Shown in pieces: positions 50,185 to 58,692 of a stretch of 64,000 nt of DNA (its first letter is position 1; each line of letters starts with the position of its first letter). Under the pieces are notes generated by a model. It did no database searches. It was not told the DNA's origin and saw nothing but the letters and a program-made list of their open reading frames with translations. The translations under genes were made by a program, and so were the position numbers. The DNA comes from Rhizohabitans arisaemae (GTDB lineage: Bacteria; Actinomycetota; Actinomycetes; Streptosporangiales; Streptosporangiaceae): assembly GCF_025996515.1 (NCBI RefSeq), contig NZ_BLRH01000034.1, positions 620,001 to 684,000 on the forward strand, written 5' to 3'.

Positions 50185-52179
50185 GTGACCGAGCTCGCCG
50201 AGGAAAGAAAGCACGCCGAACGCTGCGCCGCGGCGCTCAGGGGCATGCTCGACGGTGCCCATCGGAACGTCGTCATCGGGGAGGAGGTGGCCGGAGACCG
50301 CTACAGTGCCGAGCGGCTCGGACGCCACCTCAAGAGCCTCGCCAAACACCTGGAGGAGGACTCCGGCGGTCCCCCGTTCTTCGGCCGCCTGGACTTCGCG
50401 TCCGGAGACCATCAAGGCCGGCGCTACCACATCGGCCGGCGGCACATCTCCGGCGGCCTCGGCGGGCAGCCCCTCGTGCTCGACTGGCGGGCGCCGGTCT
50501 CCGAGGTCTTCTACCGGGCGAGCGCGACCGACCCGCGCGGAGTCGCCGTACGCCGCCGGTTCGGATGGAACGTCGGCTCGCTCACCGGCTTCGAGGACGA
50601 GCGGCTCACGGACGGCGCCGACACGGCCGGAGAGTCCCTCCTCCGGGCGGAGATCGAACGCCCCCGGGTCGGTCCGATGCGGGACATCGTCGCCACCATC
50701 CAGCCCGAGCAGGACGAGCTGGTCCGCGCCGCGCTGGAGGAGTCGATCTGCGTGCAGGGGGCGCCCGGCACCGGCAAGACCGCGGTGGGCCTGCACCGCG
50801 CCGCCTACCTGCTGTACGCGCATCGGCGCCGGCTGGAGCGCCGCGGCGTCCTGGTGCTCGGGCCGAGTCCGGCCTTTCTCGGCTACATCGCAACGGTCCT
50901 CCCCACTCTGGGGGAGTTCGACGTCGAGCAGACCACCGTGGAGCGGCTGGTTGCCCGCGGCCCCGTCCGCGGCCTGGACGACCCGGTGTGCGCGCGAATC
51001 AAGCACGACCCCCGGATGGCGGAGGTGCTCCGCCGGGCGTTGTACGGGCGAATCCGCGACCCGGCCGAGCCGATCGCGGTCCGCGAAGGCTCCGCCGTGC
51101 GCCGGGTGCCGCGGGAGCGGTTCGGCCGGATCGTGGATGAGACCCTGGGCGAGGCCGTCCCGTACGGAATCGGGCGGGAACGGATCCTCGCCCGGGTCCT
51201 CGGCCTACTGCGGCGCCAGGCCGAGGCCGCCGGGGAGAGCTGCGGCGCGGCCTGGGCCCGCGGGATGGGCCGGACCGTCGCCCCGGCCGTGGACGCGGTG
51301 TGGCCCGCGGTCCGGCCGGAGGAGGTGCTGGCGGAGCTGCTCGGCGACCCCGAGTCGCGGGCGAAGGCGGCGGACGGCATCCTGACCCGGGCGGAGCAGG
51401 AGGAGATCGGCTGGGGGAAACCGCCGCGCACCGTCAAGGCCGCCCGGTGGTCGACGGCCGACATGGTGCTGCTGGACGAGCTCGCCGGGCTGACGGAGCG
51501 GCCCCGCGGGTACGGCCATGTGATCGTCGACGAGGCGCAGGACCTCTCGCCGATGGAGTGCCGGGCGATCGCTCGCAGAAGCGAGTACGGCTCGCTCACC
51601 GTCCTGGGTGACCTGGCGCAGGGCACCACGCCGTGGGCCGCCCGCCACTGGCCGGAGCGGCTGGCGCACCTGGGCCGGCCCGACGCGAAGGTGATCGCGC
51701 TGACCACGGGTTTCCGGGTTCCGGCGGTCGTGGTCGAGCTCGCCAACTCCCTGCTGGGGGCGCTGGAGGTGGACGTTCCCGCCACCCGGTCGTTCCGGGC
51801 CGACGGCCGGCTGCGGGTCGAGCGGGTCACCGACCTGCGGCAGGCCGTGGTCACCGCGGTGCGGGCGGCGCTGGACCACGAGGGATCCATAGGCGTGATC
51901 GCGGAGGACGCCGCCGTGGCGGGTCTGACCGCGGCGTTACGGAAGGCGGGACTCGTCGACGACACGGCGGACCCGTTCGCCCGGGTCGGTGTGGTGCCGG
52001 TGAGCGTGGCCAAGGGGCTGGAGTTCGACCACGTGGTGCTGATCGAGCCCGCCGCGGTGGCCGAGACCGGGGAGCGGGGGCTCAACCGGCTCTACGTCGC
52101 CCTCACCCGGGCGGTCTCCCGGCTCGACGTGCTGCATTCCCGTCCGCTACCGGAGTTCCTCACGCCGTCTGCCCGATAA
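50185..52179 (+). CDS. helR: HelR/HelD-like RNA polymerase-associated UvrD-type ATPase
   Basis: The 664-residue protein resembles HelD-family motor ATPases that remove stalled RNA polymerase. Features are the N-terminal coiled arm (residues 1-60) and LDWRAPVSEVFYRASATDPR, then Walker A ICVQGAPGTGKTAVGLHR near 190 and Walker B YGHVIVDEAQDLSPMECRAI. Further C-terminal are SLTVLGDLAQGTTPWAARHW and VSVAKGLEFDHVVLIEPAAV, with LNRLYVALTRAVSRLDV as the UvrD 2B/2A end. In actinomycetes the close homologue HelR displaces rifamycin-bound RNA polymerase. It starts with GTG and is divergent from TetR. Confidence 0.85.
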   Translation: MTELAEERKHAERCAAALRGMLDGAHRNVVIGEEVAGDRYSAERLGRHLKSLAKHLEEDSGGPPFFGRLDFASGDHQGRRYHIGRRHISGGLGGQPLVLDWRAPVSEVFYRASATDPRGVAVRRRFGWNVGSLTGFEDERLTDGADTAGESLLRAEIERPRVGPMRDIVATIQPEQDELVRAALEESICVQGAPGTGKTAVGLHRAAYLLYAHRRRLERRGVLVLGPSPAFLGYIATVLPTLGEFDVEQTTVERLVARGPVRGLDDPVCARIKHDPRMAEVLRRALYGRIRDPAEPIAVREGSAVRRVPRERFGRIVDETLGEAVPYGIGRERILARVLGLLRRQAEAAGESCGAAWARGMGRTVAPAVDAVWPAVRPEEVLAELLGDPESRAKAADGILTRAEQEEIGWGKPPRTVKAARWSTADMVLLDELAGLTERPRGYGHVIVDEAQDLSPMECRAIARRSEYGSLTVLGDLAQGTTPWAARHWPERLAHLGRPDAKVIALTTGFRVPAVVVELANSLLGALEVDVPATRSFRADGRLRVERVTDLRQAVVTAVRAALDHEGSIGVIAEDAAVAGLTAALRKAGLVDDTADPFARVGVVPVSVAKGLEFDHVVLIEPAAVAETGERGLNRLYVALTRAVSRLDVLHSRPLPEFLTPSAR

Positions 52180-52199
52180 GCCGTCTGCCCGGCCAACGG

Positions 52200-52230
52200 G
52201 GGTGCCCCCGGCACCGGGCCGGGGGCACCC
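52200..52230. terminator. Perfect 13-bp terminator hairpin
   Basis: GGGTGCCCCCGGC, five bases and GCCGGGGGCACCC form a perfect stem-loop between the convergent HelR and repeat-protein genes, 20 bases from each stop. It is a likely bidirectional terminator. Confidence 0.8.
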
Positions 52231-52249
52231 TGGTCTATCCGGCTTTCGA

Positions 52250-53215
52250 TCAGCCGGGCGGGGCCACGCCGTTCTTGGCGACGGGTACGGCGAGCTGCTG
52301 GGCTTCGAGGAGGACGGTCGACTCGGCGGGCAGGTGGGAGAGCACCGGGTTGAGGTGGCTCAGGGTCAGCGGGACCGGGTTGATCGCCGGCGCGAGGATG
52401 TCGTACTTGAGCAGGTCGATCCACTGGACGATGTCCAGCACCCGCTGCGGAATCACGTCACCCCGCTTGTGTACGGGGAGGCACAGCTGCGGCGACCGGT
52501 TGATCTGCACCTGGGCGCGCGGAATCCGGTTGACCAGGACGGGGTTGAGCTGGTGCAGGACCACCGGACGGGCCAGGGAGTCCGGCGGGCTGACCGCGTA
52601 GCACTCCAGGTCGATGTGGGAGACCAGTTCCTTGATCTCGGGGGTGGGCGGGAAGGCGTGGTCCTTGGCGACCGGGACGCACAGCTGTTCCGGGGCCCCG
52701 ATCACCGTCTGGAAGCGCGGGTGCCCGGCGAACACCGGGTTGAGCTGGCTGAGCACGATCCGGCGGTTCAGCGGGGTGCCCGTGACGCGGTAGCAGGAGA
52801 GGTCGACGTACCTGATGAAGTCGATCACCTCGGGGGGCGGGCTCCAGCCGTCCTTGATGACCGGGACGCACAGCTGCTCACGGTTGCCGAGGGTGACCTG
52901 GTGTGCGGGGAGCGAGACGAGCTGGGGGTTGATGTGGCTCAGCGTCAGCGTGGTGGTCGGCGGCTGGTACGGGTTGGTCTTGAAGCACTCCAGGTCGAGG
53001 TACGACACGAACGGGAACGGCCTGGGCAGGGCGGGGGCGGGGGCGGGGGTGACCGGGGATTCCGCGGAGACCGGCACCACGGAGAGGAACACCACGGCGA
53101 TCAGCCCGGTGACGATCGCCAGCAGGCGTCGTCCCGGCATGTTCGTGAGGATGGGGCGCCGTCGCGCCCCGCGTCTGCCCGGCGTCTCGTCGTGAACGGT
53201 GGGGGAATTCGCCAT
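52250..53215 (-). CDS. Secreted protein with four DUF7450-like repeats
   Basis: The 321-residue protein has a cytoplasmic basic N-terminus and one hydrophobic segment (LLAIVTGLIAVVFLSVVPVS). Four repeats of about 65 residues follow. Each has the order DLECFKT/DLSCYRV, a TLTLSHINPQLVS-type strand, then a cysteine-bearing EQLCVPV.K. The repeats are like DUF7450. The first three have both cysteines (Cys in DLxCY and LCVPV); the last repeat has lost both (QQLAVPV). The start at 53215 has GGAGGAG 4 bases before. It may form a beta-rich surface protein with one disulfide per repeat. Function unknown. Confidence 0.75.
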   Translation of the reverse strand: MANSPTVHDETPGRRGARRRPILTNMPGRRLLAIVTGLIAVVFLSVVPVSAESPVTPAPAPALPRPFPFVSYLDLECFKTNPYQPPTTTLTLSHINPQLVSLPAHQVTLGNREQLCVPVIKDGWSPPPEVIDFIRYVDLSCYRVTGTPLNRRIVLSQLNPVFAGHPRFQTVIGAPEQLCVPVAKDHAFPPTPEIKELVSHIDLECYAVSPPDSLARPVVLHQLNPVLVNRIPRAQVQINRSPQLCLPVHKRGDVIPQRVLDIVQWIDLLKYDILAPAINPVPLTLSHLNPVLSHLPAESTVLLEAQQLAVPVAKNGVAPPG

Positions 53216-53548
53216 CGCTCCTCCATGGGGGGTTGCTGGGCAGCCACGACGAGGGTCGCACTCCGTTGGGCGGACCCGGCCATGCCTGTGTAACCAGGAC
53301 TTTCCTCTCAGTTGCCGCCGTTGACAAGGCTCATGACTGGCCACATCCGGACGTTCCGGGCTTGCGGCAAATTCACCGTATTTTCGTGATCTATATGTTG
53401 ACTCGTTTGTTGACAGCAGGGTTCCACCGGTCTCACGAGTCACCATTTTTCACATCATGGTGATGTACGGCTGCCGCAGGCCGCTCCCCTACGCCGCCGC
53501 AGGGCGTACCCCGCGTTCAACGGTTTGGGCGGCGAGTCCGTCTGGGCG
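53216..53548. other. Promoter region between the repeat protein and the sigma factor
   Basis: No gene is supported. The AT-rich stretch 53385-53460 contains two TTGAC boxes (TTGACTCGTTTGTTGACAGC) and presumably the promoters for both divergent genes. I cannot assign the -10 elements reliably. Confidence 0.4.
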
Positions 53549-54076
53549 GTGACGGACCGACGAGAGGCGAAGGAATTGACTGACGATCCCCGCTTCGTGG
53601 AGTTCGTCGCCGCACGGGCCGATGCGCTGCTGCGCTACGGCTACGTGCTCAGCGGCAACCCCCACGACGCGGCCGACCTCACCCAGGAAGCGCTGATCCG
53701 GCTGCACCGCGCCTGGTCGCGGGTGCAGTCCAAGCAGAATCCGGAGAGCTACACCCGGATGATCATGGCGCGCCTGCACATCAGCTGGTGGCGGCTGCGC
53801 AGGCGAGAACGGCTCGCCTGGGACCTGCCCGACGAGACGCATCGGGACTTCCTGCCGTCCGAAGCCGAGCACGGGCTCTGGCAGGCGCTGACCGGACTCC
53901 CCCGGAAGCAGCGGGCCGTCCTGGTCCTGCGCTACTACGAGGACCTGGACGACGCCGAGATCGCCGAGGTGCTCGGCGTCTCCCGCGGGACCGTTCGCAG
54001 CCACGCGTCGCTCGGGCTGGGCAAGCTCCGCTCCTCCGTACCCCACCTCAAGACCGCCGACGGGAGCACGCGATGA
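53549..54076 (+). CDS. SigE-family ECF RNA polymerase sigma factor
   Basis: The ~175-residue SigE-fam_strep sigma factor has region 2 (ADALLRYGYVLSGNPHDAAD, LTQEALIRLHRAWSRVQSKQ) and region 4 (LTGLPRKQRAVLVLRYYEDL, DDAEIAEVLGVSRGTVRSHA). The start is uncertain: I use GTG 53549 (VTDRREAKE); TTG 53525 or 53576 are alternatives. It forms an operon with the membrane-anchored propeller gene, whose ATG overlaps its TGA (ATGA); the partner may control its activity. Confidence 0.85.
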   Translation: MTDRREAKELTDDPRFVEFVAARADALLRYGYVLSGNPHDAADLTQEALIRLHRAWSRVQSKQNPESYTRMIMARLHISWWRLRRRERLAWDLPDETHRDFLPSEAEHGLWQALTGLPRKQRAVLVLRYYEDLDDAEIAEVLGVSRGTVRSHASLGLGKLRSSVPHLKTADGSTR

Positions 54077-55428
54077 ACGACGACGTGGAAGACATCCTCC
54101 GCCGAGCCCTCAACCAGGCCGCAGGTCAGGCGCCGCGGGCGCCGGGAACCCTGGCCGCACACGTGGCGGGGCGCTCGCGCACGCGCAGGACCCGGGCGCG
54201 GATTCTGGTCGCCGCGGTCGCCGTCGTGGTGGTGGCCGGCGGCGGCACCGTCGCCCTGAACGCCTCCGGAGTCACGGCTCTCCCCGGCTTCGGCCCGGCC
54301 GGGGGGCAGCAGGCCGTGCCGGTGGACCCCTCAGCCGGTCCGGACCCTTCGACCTCGCCGGATACTGCGGTCTTCCCTCCGGTGTACACCGACCCGCCCA
54401 CGGACCCGGTCGAACGGGAGAACACGGCGGTGGGCAATCCCGTACCGGCCGTAGCCGGCCGGCAACCCATCGAGAAGGTCTGGCCTCAGGCGGTCAGAAA
54501 GATCGGCGACAAACTACCCGACGGGCGCGAGTTCTTCCCCGTGGGCTTTCTGGACGACGGCACACTCATGGTGCGGACCGAGAAAAGCTATGCGAACACA
54601 AATGAGCTTCTCGCCTACGACCTGGATACCGACACTGTACGCAAGATAGCCGACGTGCCGGCCCCCGACGGGCCCCGTGGCTACGCGGTCGGCTTCAGTA
54701 TCGGCGGGGGACATGTCGCCTGGTGGATGAATCCGGACCGGGGTACCGTCGACCTCTGGGTGGCCCCGCTCTCCGGTGGCCAGGCGAGGAAGGTCGCCTC
54801 GTACCAGGAGCAGCCTGCCGAGGATGGCTTGTACCATCGCCTCGAACATTTTTCGATCGCCGGTGACCGAATCGTCTTCTCCGTTGGAGGTGACGGTGCT
54901 TTCACGGTTCCTCTCGGGGGCGGAACGGTGGAGCCCGTGGCCGATACCAAGGGCCTGCATATTCTGCGCTGGCCATGGGTTGGTCGCTCGCCCTACCTAT
55001 CCTTGCAGGTCGGACGCCCGGAACATCCGGTCTTCGTCGATATCCGCAACGTGGAAACCGGGGAGACGAGAACGGCCAAGGTCGGCCCGGGCGAAATGTT
55101 AAGCGAGTGCGGATTGTTGATATGCCAAGGCGGGAAGACCGTCGGATACAAACCTTTCCAGCGTTTCCGAGACGGATCTCAGCAAAAGACACTGCCCTTG
55201 TACGCACCGGAGTCGCTTTATCTCGTTCATGAGCGCCTCTACCTGTGGCCTTTCAAGAAAGGCAAGACGAAAGGCCTCACTCTGCACGACGCGGAGACAG
55301 GCCGGTTCGCCGACACCGGAATGCGATCCCCCAGCAACACGTCCCTCCCCCTTCATGCCTACAACAACCTGCTGTATCTCAAGAGGAACCAGGAGTTCCT
55401 TGTGATCAACTTGGACAAGATCAGCTGA
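54073..55428 (+). CDS. Membrane-anchored beta-propeller protein, candidate anti-sigma partner
   Basis: The 451-residue protein has a 40-residue cytoplasmic N-terminus (MNDDVEDILRRALNQAAGQA) and one transmembrane helix (ILVAAVAVVVVAGGGTVALN). A Pro/Ser/Thr linker and an extracellular propeller-like domain with repeats such as FLDDGTLMVRTEKSYANTNE and FSIAGDRIVFSVGGDGAFTV follow. The short N-terminal segment is a plausible sigma-binding peptide, as in the anti-sigma partners of other SigE-fam factors. The 3' part (from about 54800) has lower GC and rarer codons (AATGTTAAG, GATATGCC) than the surroundings. Confidence 0.7.
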   Translation: MNDDVEDILRRALNQAAGQAPRAPGTLAAHVAGRSRTRRTRARILVAAVAVVVVAGGGTVALNASGVTALPGFGPAGGQQAVPVDPSAGPDPSTSPDTAVFPPVYTDPPTDPVERENTAVGNPVPAVAGRQPIEKVWPQAVRKIGDKLPDGREFFPVGFLDDGTLMVRTEKSYANTNELLAYDLDTDTVRKIADVPAPDGPRGYAVGFSIGGGHVAWWMNPDRGTVDLWVAPLSGGQARKVASYQEQPAEDGLYHRLEHFSIAGDRIVFSVGGDGAFTVPLGGGTVEPVADTKGLHILRWPWVGRSPYLSLQVGRPEHPVFVDIRNVETGETRTAKVGPGEMLSECGLLICQGGKTVGYKPFQRFRDGSQQKTLPLYAPESLYLVHERLYLWPFKKGKTKGLTLHDAETGRFADTGMRSPSNTSLPLHAYNNLLYLKRNQEFLVINLDKIS

Positions 55429-55441
55429 TTCCCCGCCCCGC

Positions 55442-56623
55442 TCACCAGGTGACGGGAAGCGCCTTGGGGCCGATGTCGAACGCGTCGTGGGTCCACTCGA
55501 TCGCGTCGACCGGCACCTGGAGCCGGAGCCCCGGCAGATGACGGGCCAAGGCCCGGAGGGCGGCGACGACCTCCATCCGGGCCAGGTTCGCGCCGAGGCA
55601 GTAGTGCAGCCCGTGGCCGAAGACCAGGGACGGCCCGGGCCGCCCGGGTGCGAACCGGTCGGGGTCGGTGAAGCGCGCCGGATCGCGATGGGCGGCCTCC
55701 AGCCGGACCAGCACCAGGTCTCCCTTGGCGATGCTCACCCCGGCCACCTCCACCTCCTCGTGGGCGTAGCGCGGGAACGGCTCCCCGGTCATCCCCGCCT
55801 GCATGCGCAGGACCTCGGCCACGATCGCGTCGGCCTGCTCGGAGTCGGCTCCGGCCAGGTCGGCCGGCTTCCCTTCGGACAGCAGCCGGAGCACGCCGAC
55901 CGCGACGGCGTTGCAGGCCGAGAGGTAGCCCCCGTTGACGATGGTCCCGACCAGGGCGATCAGCTCGGTGTCGGTGAGCCGCCCGTCCTCGGCGTCCCGC
56001 ACCTCGATCAGGGTGCCGAGCAGGTCGTCGGCAGGCGCTTGCCGCTTGGCGGCGATCAGCTCGGCGGCGTACTCGCCGAGCCCCTGCCACGCCTGCGCGG
56101 CCACGGCGACGTCCTCCTCCGCGCCGAAGAAGAAGTCCACCGATCCCGCTGCTTCGGCCAGACGGCGGAACCGCGGGCGATCCTCGATCGACACGCCGAG
56201 AAGCTCGCCGATCACCATGATCGACAGAGGTGCCGCGAATCCGTCGACCAGGTCGGCGGGCGGACCCGTCTCGGTGAGCACCGTGATCTGCTCGTCGGCC
56301 AGCCGCTCGATCCGCGGACCCATCTCGGCGATCTTCCTGGCGCTGAACGCCTTCGACACCAGGCGGCGGAGCCGGGCGTGGGCCTCGCCGTCCTGAAACA
56401 ACGAGTCGTTGCCCGGCACGCTCTCCCCCGGCGGCATGATCCCGAATCTCCGGTCGCCGAGCACCGCCGAGACGGCGTCGAAGGAGGTGACCAGCCAGGC
56501 CCGCCGCCCGTCCCGGGCGAACACCTCGGCGACGGGCGTCGCGTCCCGGAGCCGGGCGTAGGCCGGCGGCGGCGCCATCGAGTCGGGTCGCTCGAACGGC
56601 AGGGTCGGTGTGGTCGTGGTCAT
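55442..56623 (-). CDS. Cytochrome P450 with atypical I-helix
   Basis: The 393-residue bacterial P450 has the heme loop SLVFGHGLHYCLGANLARME (FGxGxHxC) and the K-helix EVLRMQ (ExxR). The I-helix reads VGTIVNGGYLSACNAVAVGV where class members have (A/G)G(x)(D/E)T. Here the acid-alcohol pair is replaced by Y-L-S. This pair normally helps protonate the iron-oxo intermediate, so the reaction may be non-standard, peroxide-driven or altered. The start is ATG 56623 (MTTTTPTLPF), with GAGG upstream. Soluble; needs ferredoxin partners that are not visible nearby. Confidence 0.9.
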   Translation of the reverse strand: MTTTTPTLPFERPDSMAPPPAYARLRDATPVAEVFARDGRRAWLVTSFDAVSAVLGDRRFGIMPPGESVPGNDSLFQDGEAHARLRRLVSKAFSARKIAEMGPRIERLADEQITVLTETGPPADLVDGFAAPLSIMVIGELLGVSIEDRPRFRRLAEAAGSVDFFFGAEEDVAVAAQAWQGLGEYAAELIAAKRQAPADDLLGTLIEVRDAEDGRLTDTELIALVGTIVNGGYLSACNAVAVGVLRLLSEGKPADLAGADSEQADAIVAEVLRMQAGMTGEPFPRYAHEEVEVAGVSIAKGDLVLVRLEAAHRDPARFTDPDRFAPGRPGPSLVFGHGLHYCLGANLARMEVVAALRALARHLPGLRLQVPVDAIEWTHDAFDIGPKALPVTW

Positions 56624-56907
56624 GGTGGGGCACCTCACTGTGGTGATCCATCCGGGTTGTCGGCCCGGAAGCGGTTGGGAGCCCCAACTCAACCGGCTGA
56701 CGTCGCGTCACAGTCAAGGCGCGCGCCGCCCCCCGCCTTCTGCCGATCTTGTGCGGAAGTCCTCGGAGGAACGCCCCCGAGGACTTCCGCCGGCACCCCG
56801 CACGACGTCCCGGAAACCGCGATCGAATAGAGGCTCGACCAGCCCGCCGGTCCAGGTCTGCACCGACGCCGCAGACCTCCGCCGTTCGACGAGGTCCCGT
56901 ACCGGAC

Positions 56908-57369
56908 TTATCCGGCGAGGAGCGTGTCGAGCTTGGTGAAGGAGCTGAGCCAGCCCTGGCGGGCCATGTCCACCATGTCGCCGGAGTACGGGCTCTGCCG
57001 GAGCACCAGGCGGGTCTTGCCGCCCTCGTCGTGGAACTCGATGCGCATCCTGGTGTGGGAGACGCCCTCAAAGCCGGGGATCCCCTCGACCTTCTCGGTG
57101 CCCACGAGCAACTCGTTCTCGACGACCTCGGTGAAGGTGGCGTCGATAGGCGAACTCATCGTGGGGTCGAACTCGCTCACCATCGTGAACCGCTGGTGCC
57201 CCCCGGTCCTGGCGTCGATGTCGACGGTCTCCCGGGGCACCGAGAAGCCGACCGGGCCGAACCACCGGGCGAGCTGGTCGGGGTCGGTGAAGGCTCGGTA
57301 GACCATTTCGCGCGGGGCGTCGAAGATCCGGGTGATCACGAGTTCGTGGGTGGCTGTGGCTTCCGCCAT
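56908..57369 (-). CDS. SRPBCC (AHSA1-like) protein
   Basis: The 153-residue protein begins MAEATATHELVITRIFDAPR and has EMVYRAFTDPDQLARWFGPV, GHQRFTMVSEFDP and the C-terminal DMVDMARQGWLSSFTKLDTL helix of AHSA1-type SRPBCC proteins. It is 12 bases after the ArsR gene and is the second such pair in the window. Function unknown, probably binding a hydrophobic ligand that relieves ArsR repression. Confidence 0.9.
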   Translation of the reverse strand: MAEATATHELVITRIFDAPREMVYRAFTDPDQLARWFGPVGFSVPRETVDIDARTGGHQRFTMVSEFDPTMSSPIDATFTEVVENELLVGTEKVEGIPGFEGVSHTRMRIEFHDEGGKTRLVLRQSPYSGDMVDMARQGWLSSFTKLDTLLAG

Positions 57370-57381
57370 GGGTCTTTCCCC

Positions 57382-57744
57382 TTACTGAGTCTTCTCCGGC
57401 GATTGCTCCGTCGCCGACTGCGCTTGCTGTATGGCCCGCAGATGAGCGTCCAACCTCGCGAAGTTGACGTCCCAGAACCGCCGATACCGCTCCATCCAGG
57501 CGGTGGCCTCCCGGAGCGGCTCGGGGTTGAGGCTGCTTGAGCGCCATTGCGCCGTACGGCTCCGGGAGATCAACCCGGCGTTCTCCAGCACCTTCAGGTG
57601 CCGGGAGATCGCCGGAAGGCTGATGGAGAACGGCTCCGCCAGCTCCGAGACGGTCGCGTCCCCCTCCGCCAGCCGGGCCAGGATCGCCCGGCGGGTCGGA
57701 TCCGCCAACGCCGCGAAGATGGTGCTGAGCCGATCAGTCGTCAC
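57382..57744 (-). CDS. ArsR-family regulator
   Basis: The 120-residue winged-helix protein has ALADPTRRAILARLAEGDAT, then AEPFSISLPAISRHLKVLEN and the wing SRTAQWRSSSLN, with the C-terminal helix RYRRFWDVNFARLDAHL. No metal-sensing cysteines. It precedes the SRPBCC gene and probably binds the AT-rich palindrome at 57760. Confidence 0.92.
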   Translation of the reverse strand: MTTDRLSTIFAALADPTRRAILARLAEGDATVSELAEPFSISLPAISRHLKVLENAGLISRSRTAQWRSSSLNPEPLREATAWMERYRRFWDVNFARLDAHLRAIQQAQSATEQSPEKTQ

Positions 57745-57759
57745 TTGATTAACCGCCTC

Positions 57760-57779
57760 GTTAATTAACCAATAGGTTA
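57760..57779. promoter_or_regulatory. AT-rich palindromes, candidate ArsR operator
   Basis: GTTAATTAAC (57760-57769) is a perfect 10-bp palindrome, overlapped by TAACC-AATA-GGTTA (57766-57779). They lie 16 bases upstream of the ArsR start in a GC-poor patch. Confidence 0.55.
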
Positions 57780-58080
57780 TTTATAGCGAGAAGGACCGGG
57801 AGTCGTCAACCCGTACACGACCTCGTGTTCGAAACCTCCGCATCCGCCCCGCGACCGCGCTTGATCTCATCATGGGCGGTCACGCCGTCGCACCGCGCAC
57901 TCCGCAGATGAGCTCCTCGTTAGCCCGGGGAGCGCGTTGCCTCCCACAGGGCGAGAACGTCCGGAGGCGCGTTCACGGTGATCACGACCGCCTTCGGCTG
58001 TGCCTTCGTCCGGCCGGAACCGGCACCGGTCCGTTTCTCCCGCCCCACCCGACCGCGCGCCGCGCACGGCACTCCGGTTC
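57780..58080. other. Intergenic region without a supported gene
   Basis: Open frames here on both strands lack ribosome sites and recognisable domains. It separates the divergent ArsR promoter from the 3' end of the Lrp gene. Confidence 0.5.
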
Positions 58081-58572
58081 TCAGCCCATGCCGCGGCCGG
58101 CGGTCTCCTCGAAGACCAGGCTGGTGCGGGTGCCGCGGACCCCCGGAATCTCGTGGAAGCGCTCCAGCACGACGTGGCGCAGCGCCGCGTTGTCGGGTGT
58201 GCGGACCAGGACGAGCACGTCGAAGTCTCCGCCGACCAGGGCGATGTGGTCGACATAGGGGATCTTGCGCAGGTGCTGGGCGACGGTGCGCCAGGTGTTC
58301 TGCTCGATGGAGAGCATGACGTACGCGCTGGCGGTGAGTCCCACGCGCTGCGGGTCCAGCCGGGCGGTGAATCCGGTGATCGTGCCGTCGGACGTCATCC
58401 GGTTGATCCGCGCGTAGGCGTTGGCGCGGGACACGTGGACCCGCTCGGCGATGGCGCGGACCGACAGGCGACCGTCCCGGAGCAGCTCAGCGATGATCGC
58501 CTTATCCGTTTCGTCCAGGTGCGCGACCGATTGTCCAGCCGGGCCCCGCAGGGGGAGATCATCGGTTGACAT
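58081..58572 (-). CDS. Lrp/AsnC-family regulator (BkdR-like)
   Basis: The 163-residue protein has the AsnC HTH (AIIAELLRDGRLSVRAIAER, VSRANAYARINRMTSDGTIT) and the RAM ligand domain (VGLTASAYVMLSIEQNTWRT, ALVGGDFDVLVLVRTPDNAA). It is divergent from the 2-oxoacid dehydrogenase operon. That position matches BkdR-type regulators that activate or repress branched-chain ketoacid dehydrogenases in response to branched-chain amino acids. The ATG at 58572 follows GGGGC. Confidence 0.9.
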   Translation of the reverse strand: MSTDDLPLRGPAGQSVAHLDETDKAIIAELLRDGRLSVRAIAERVHVSRANAYARINRMTSDGTITGFTARLDPQRVGLTASAYVMLSIEQNTWRTVAQHLRKIPYVDHIALVGGDFDVLVLVRTPDNAALRHVVLERFHEIPGVRGTRTSLVFEETAGRGMG

Positions 58573-58626
58573 GTTGCCCCGTTCCTCGGTCCCATCCGGC
58601 CATCTGTCGCCAATCGGCGACTGACA

Positions 58627-58657
58627 TTGAACAAATAGTTCGCCATACCGAACAATT
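58627..58657. promoter_or_regulatory. Candidate Lrp binding site
   Basis: TTGAACAA (58627), then GTTCG-CCATAC-CGAAC (58638-58653) running into CGAACAATT, gives repeated GAACAA-type half-sites in both orientations in the 120-base divergent promoter region. Confidence 0.5.
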
Positions 58658-58692
58658 CTTGTCAAGCGTCTAAGCAAAGGTGGATTTGTCGT

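Noticed and set aside
50101-50185. Classical rifamycin-associated GC-rich palindrome upstream of helR
   Set aside because: I looked for a long GC-rich perfect palindrome here and saw only the AT-rich TetR-like repeat.
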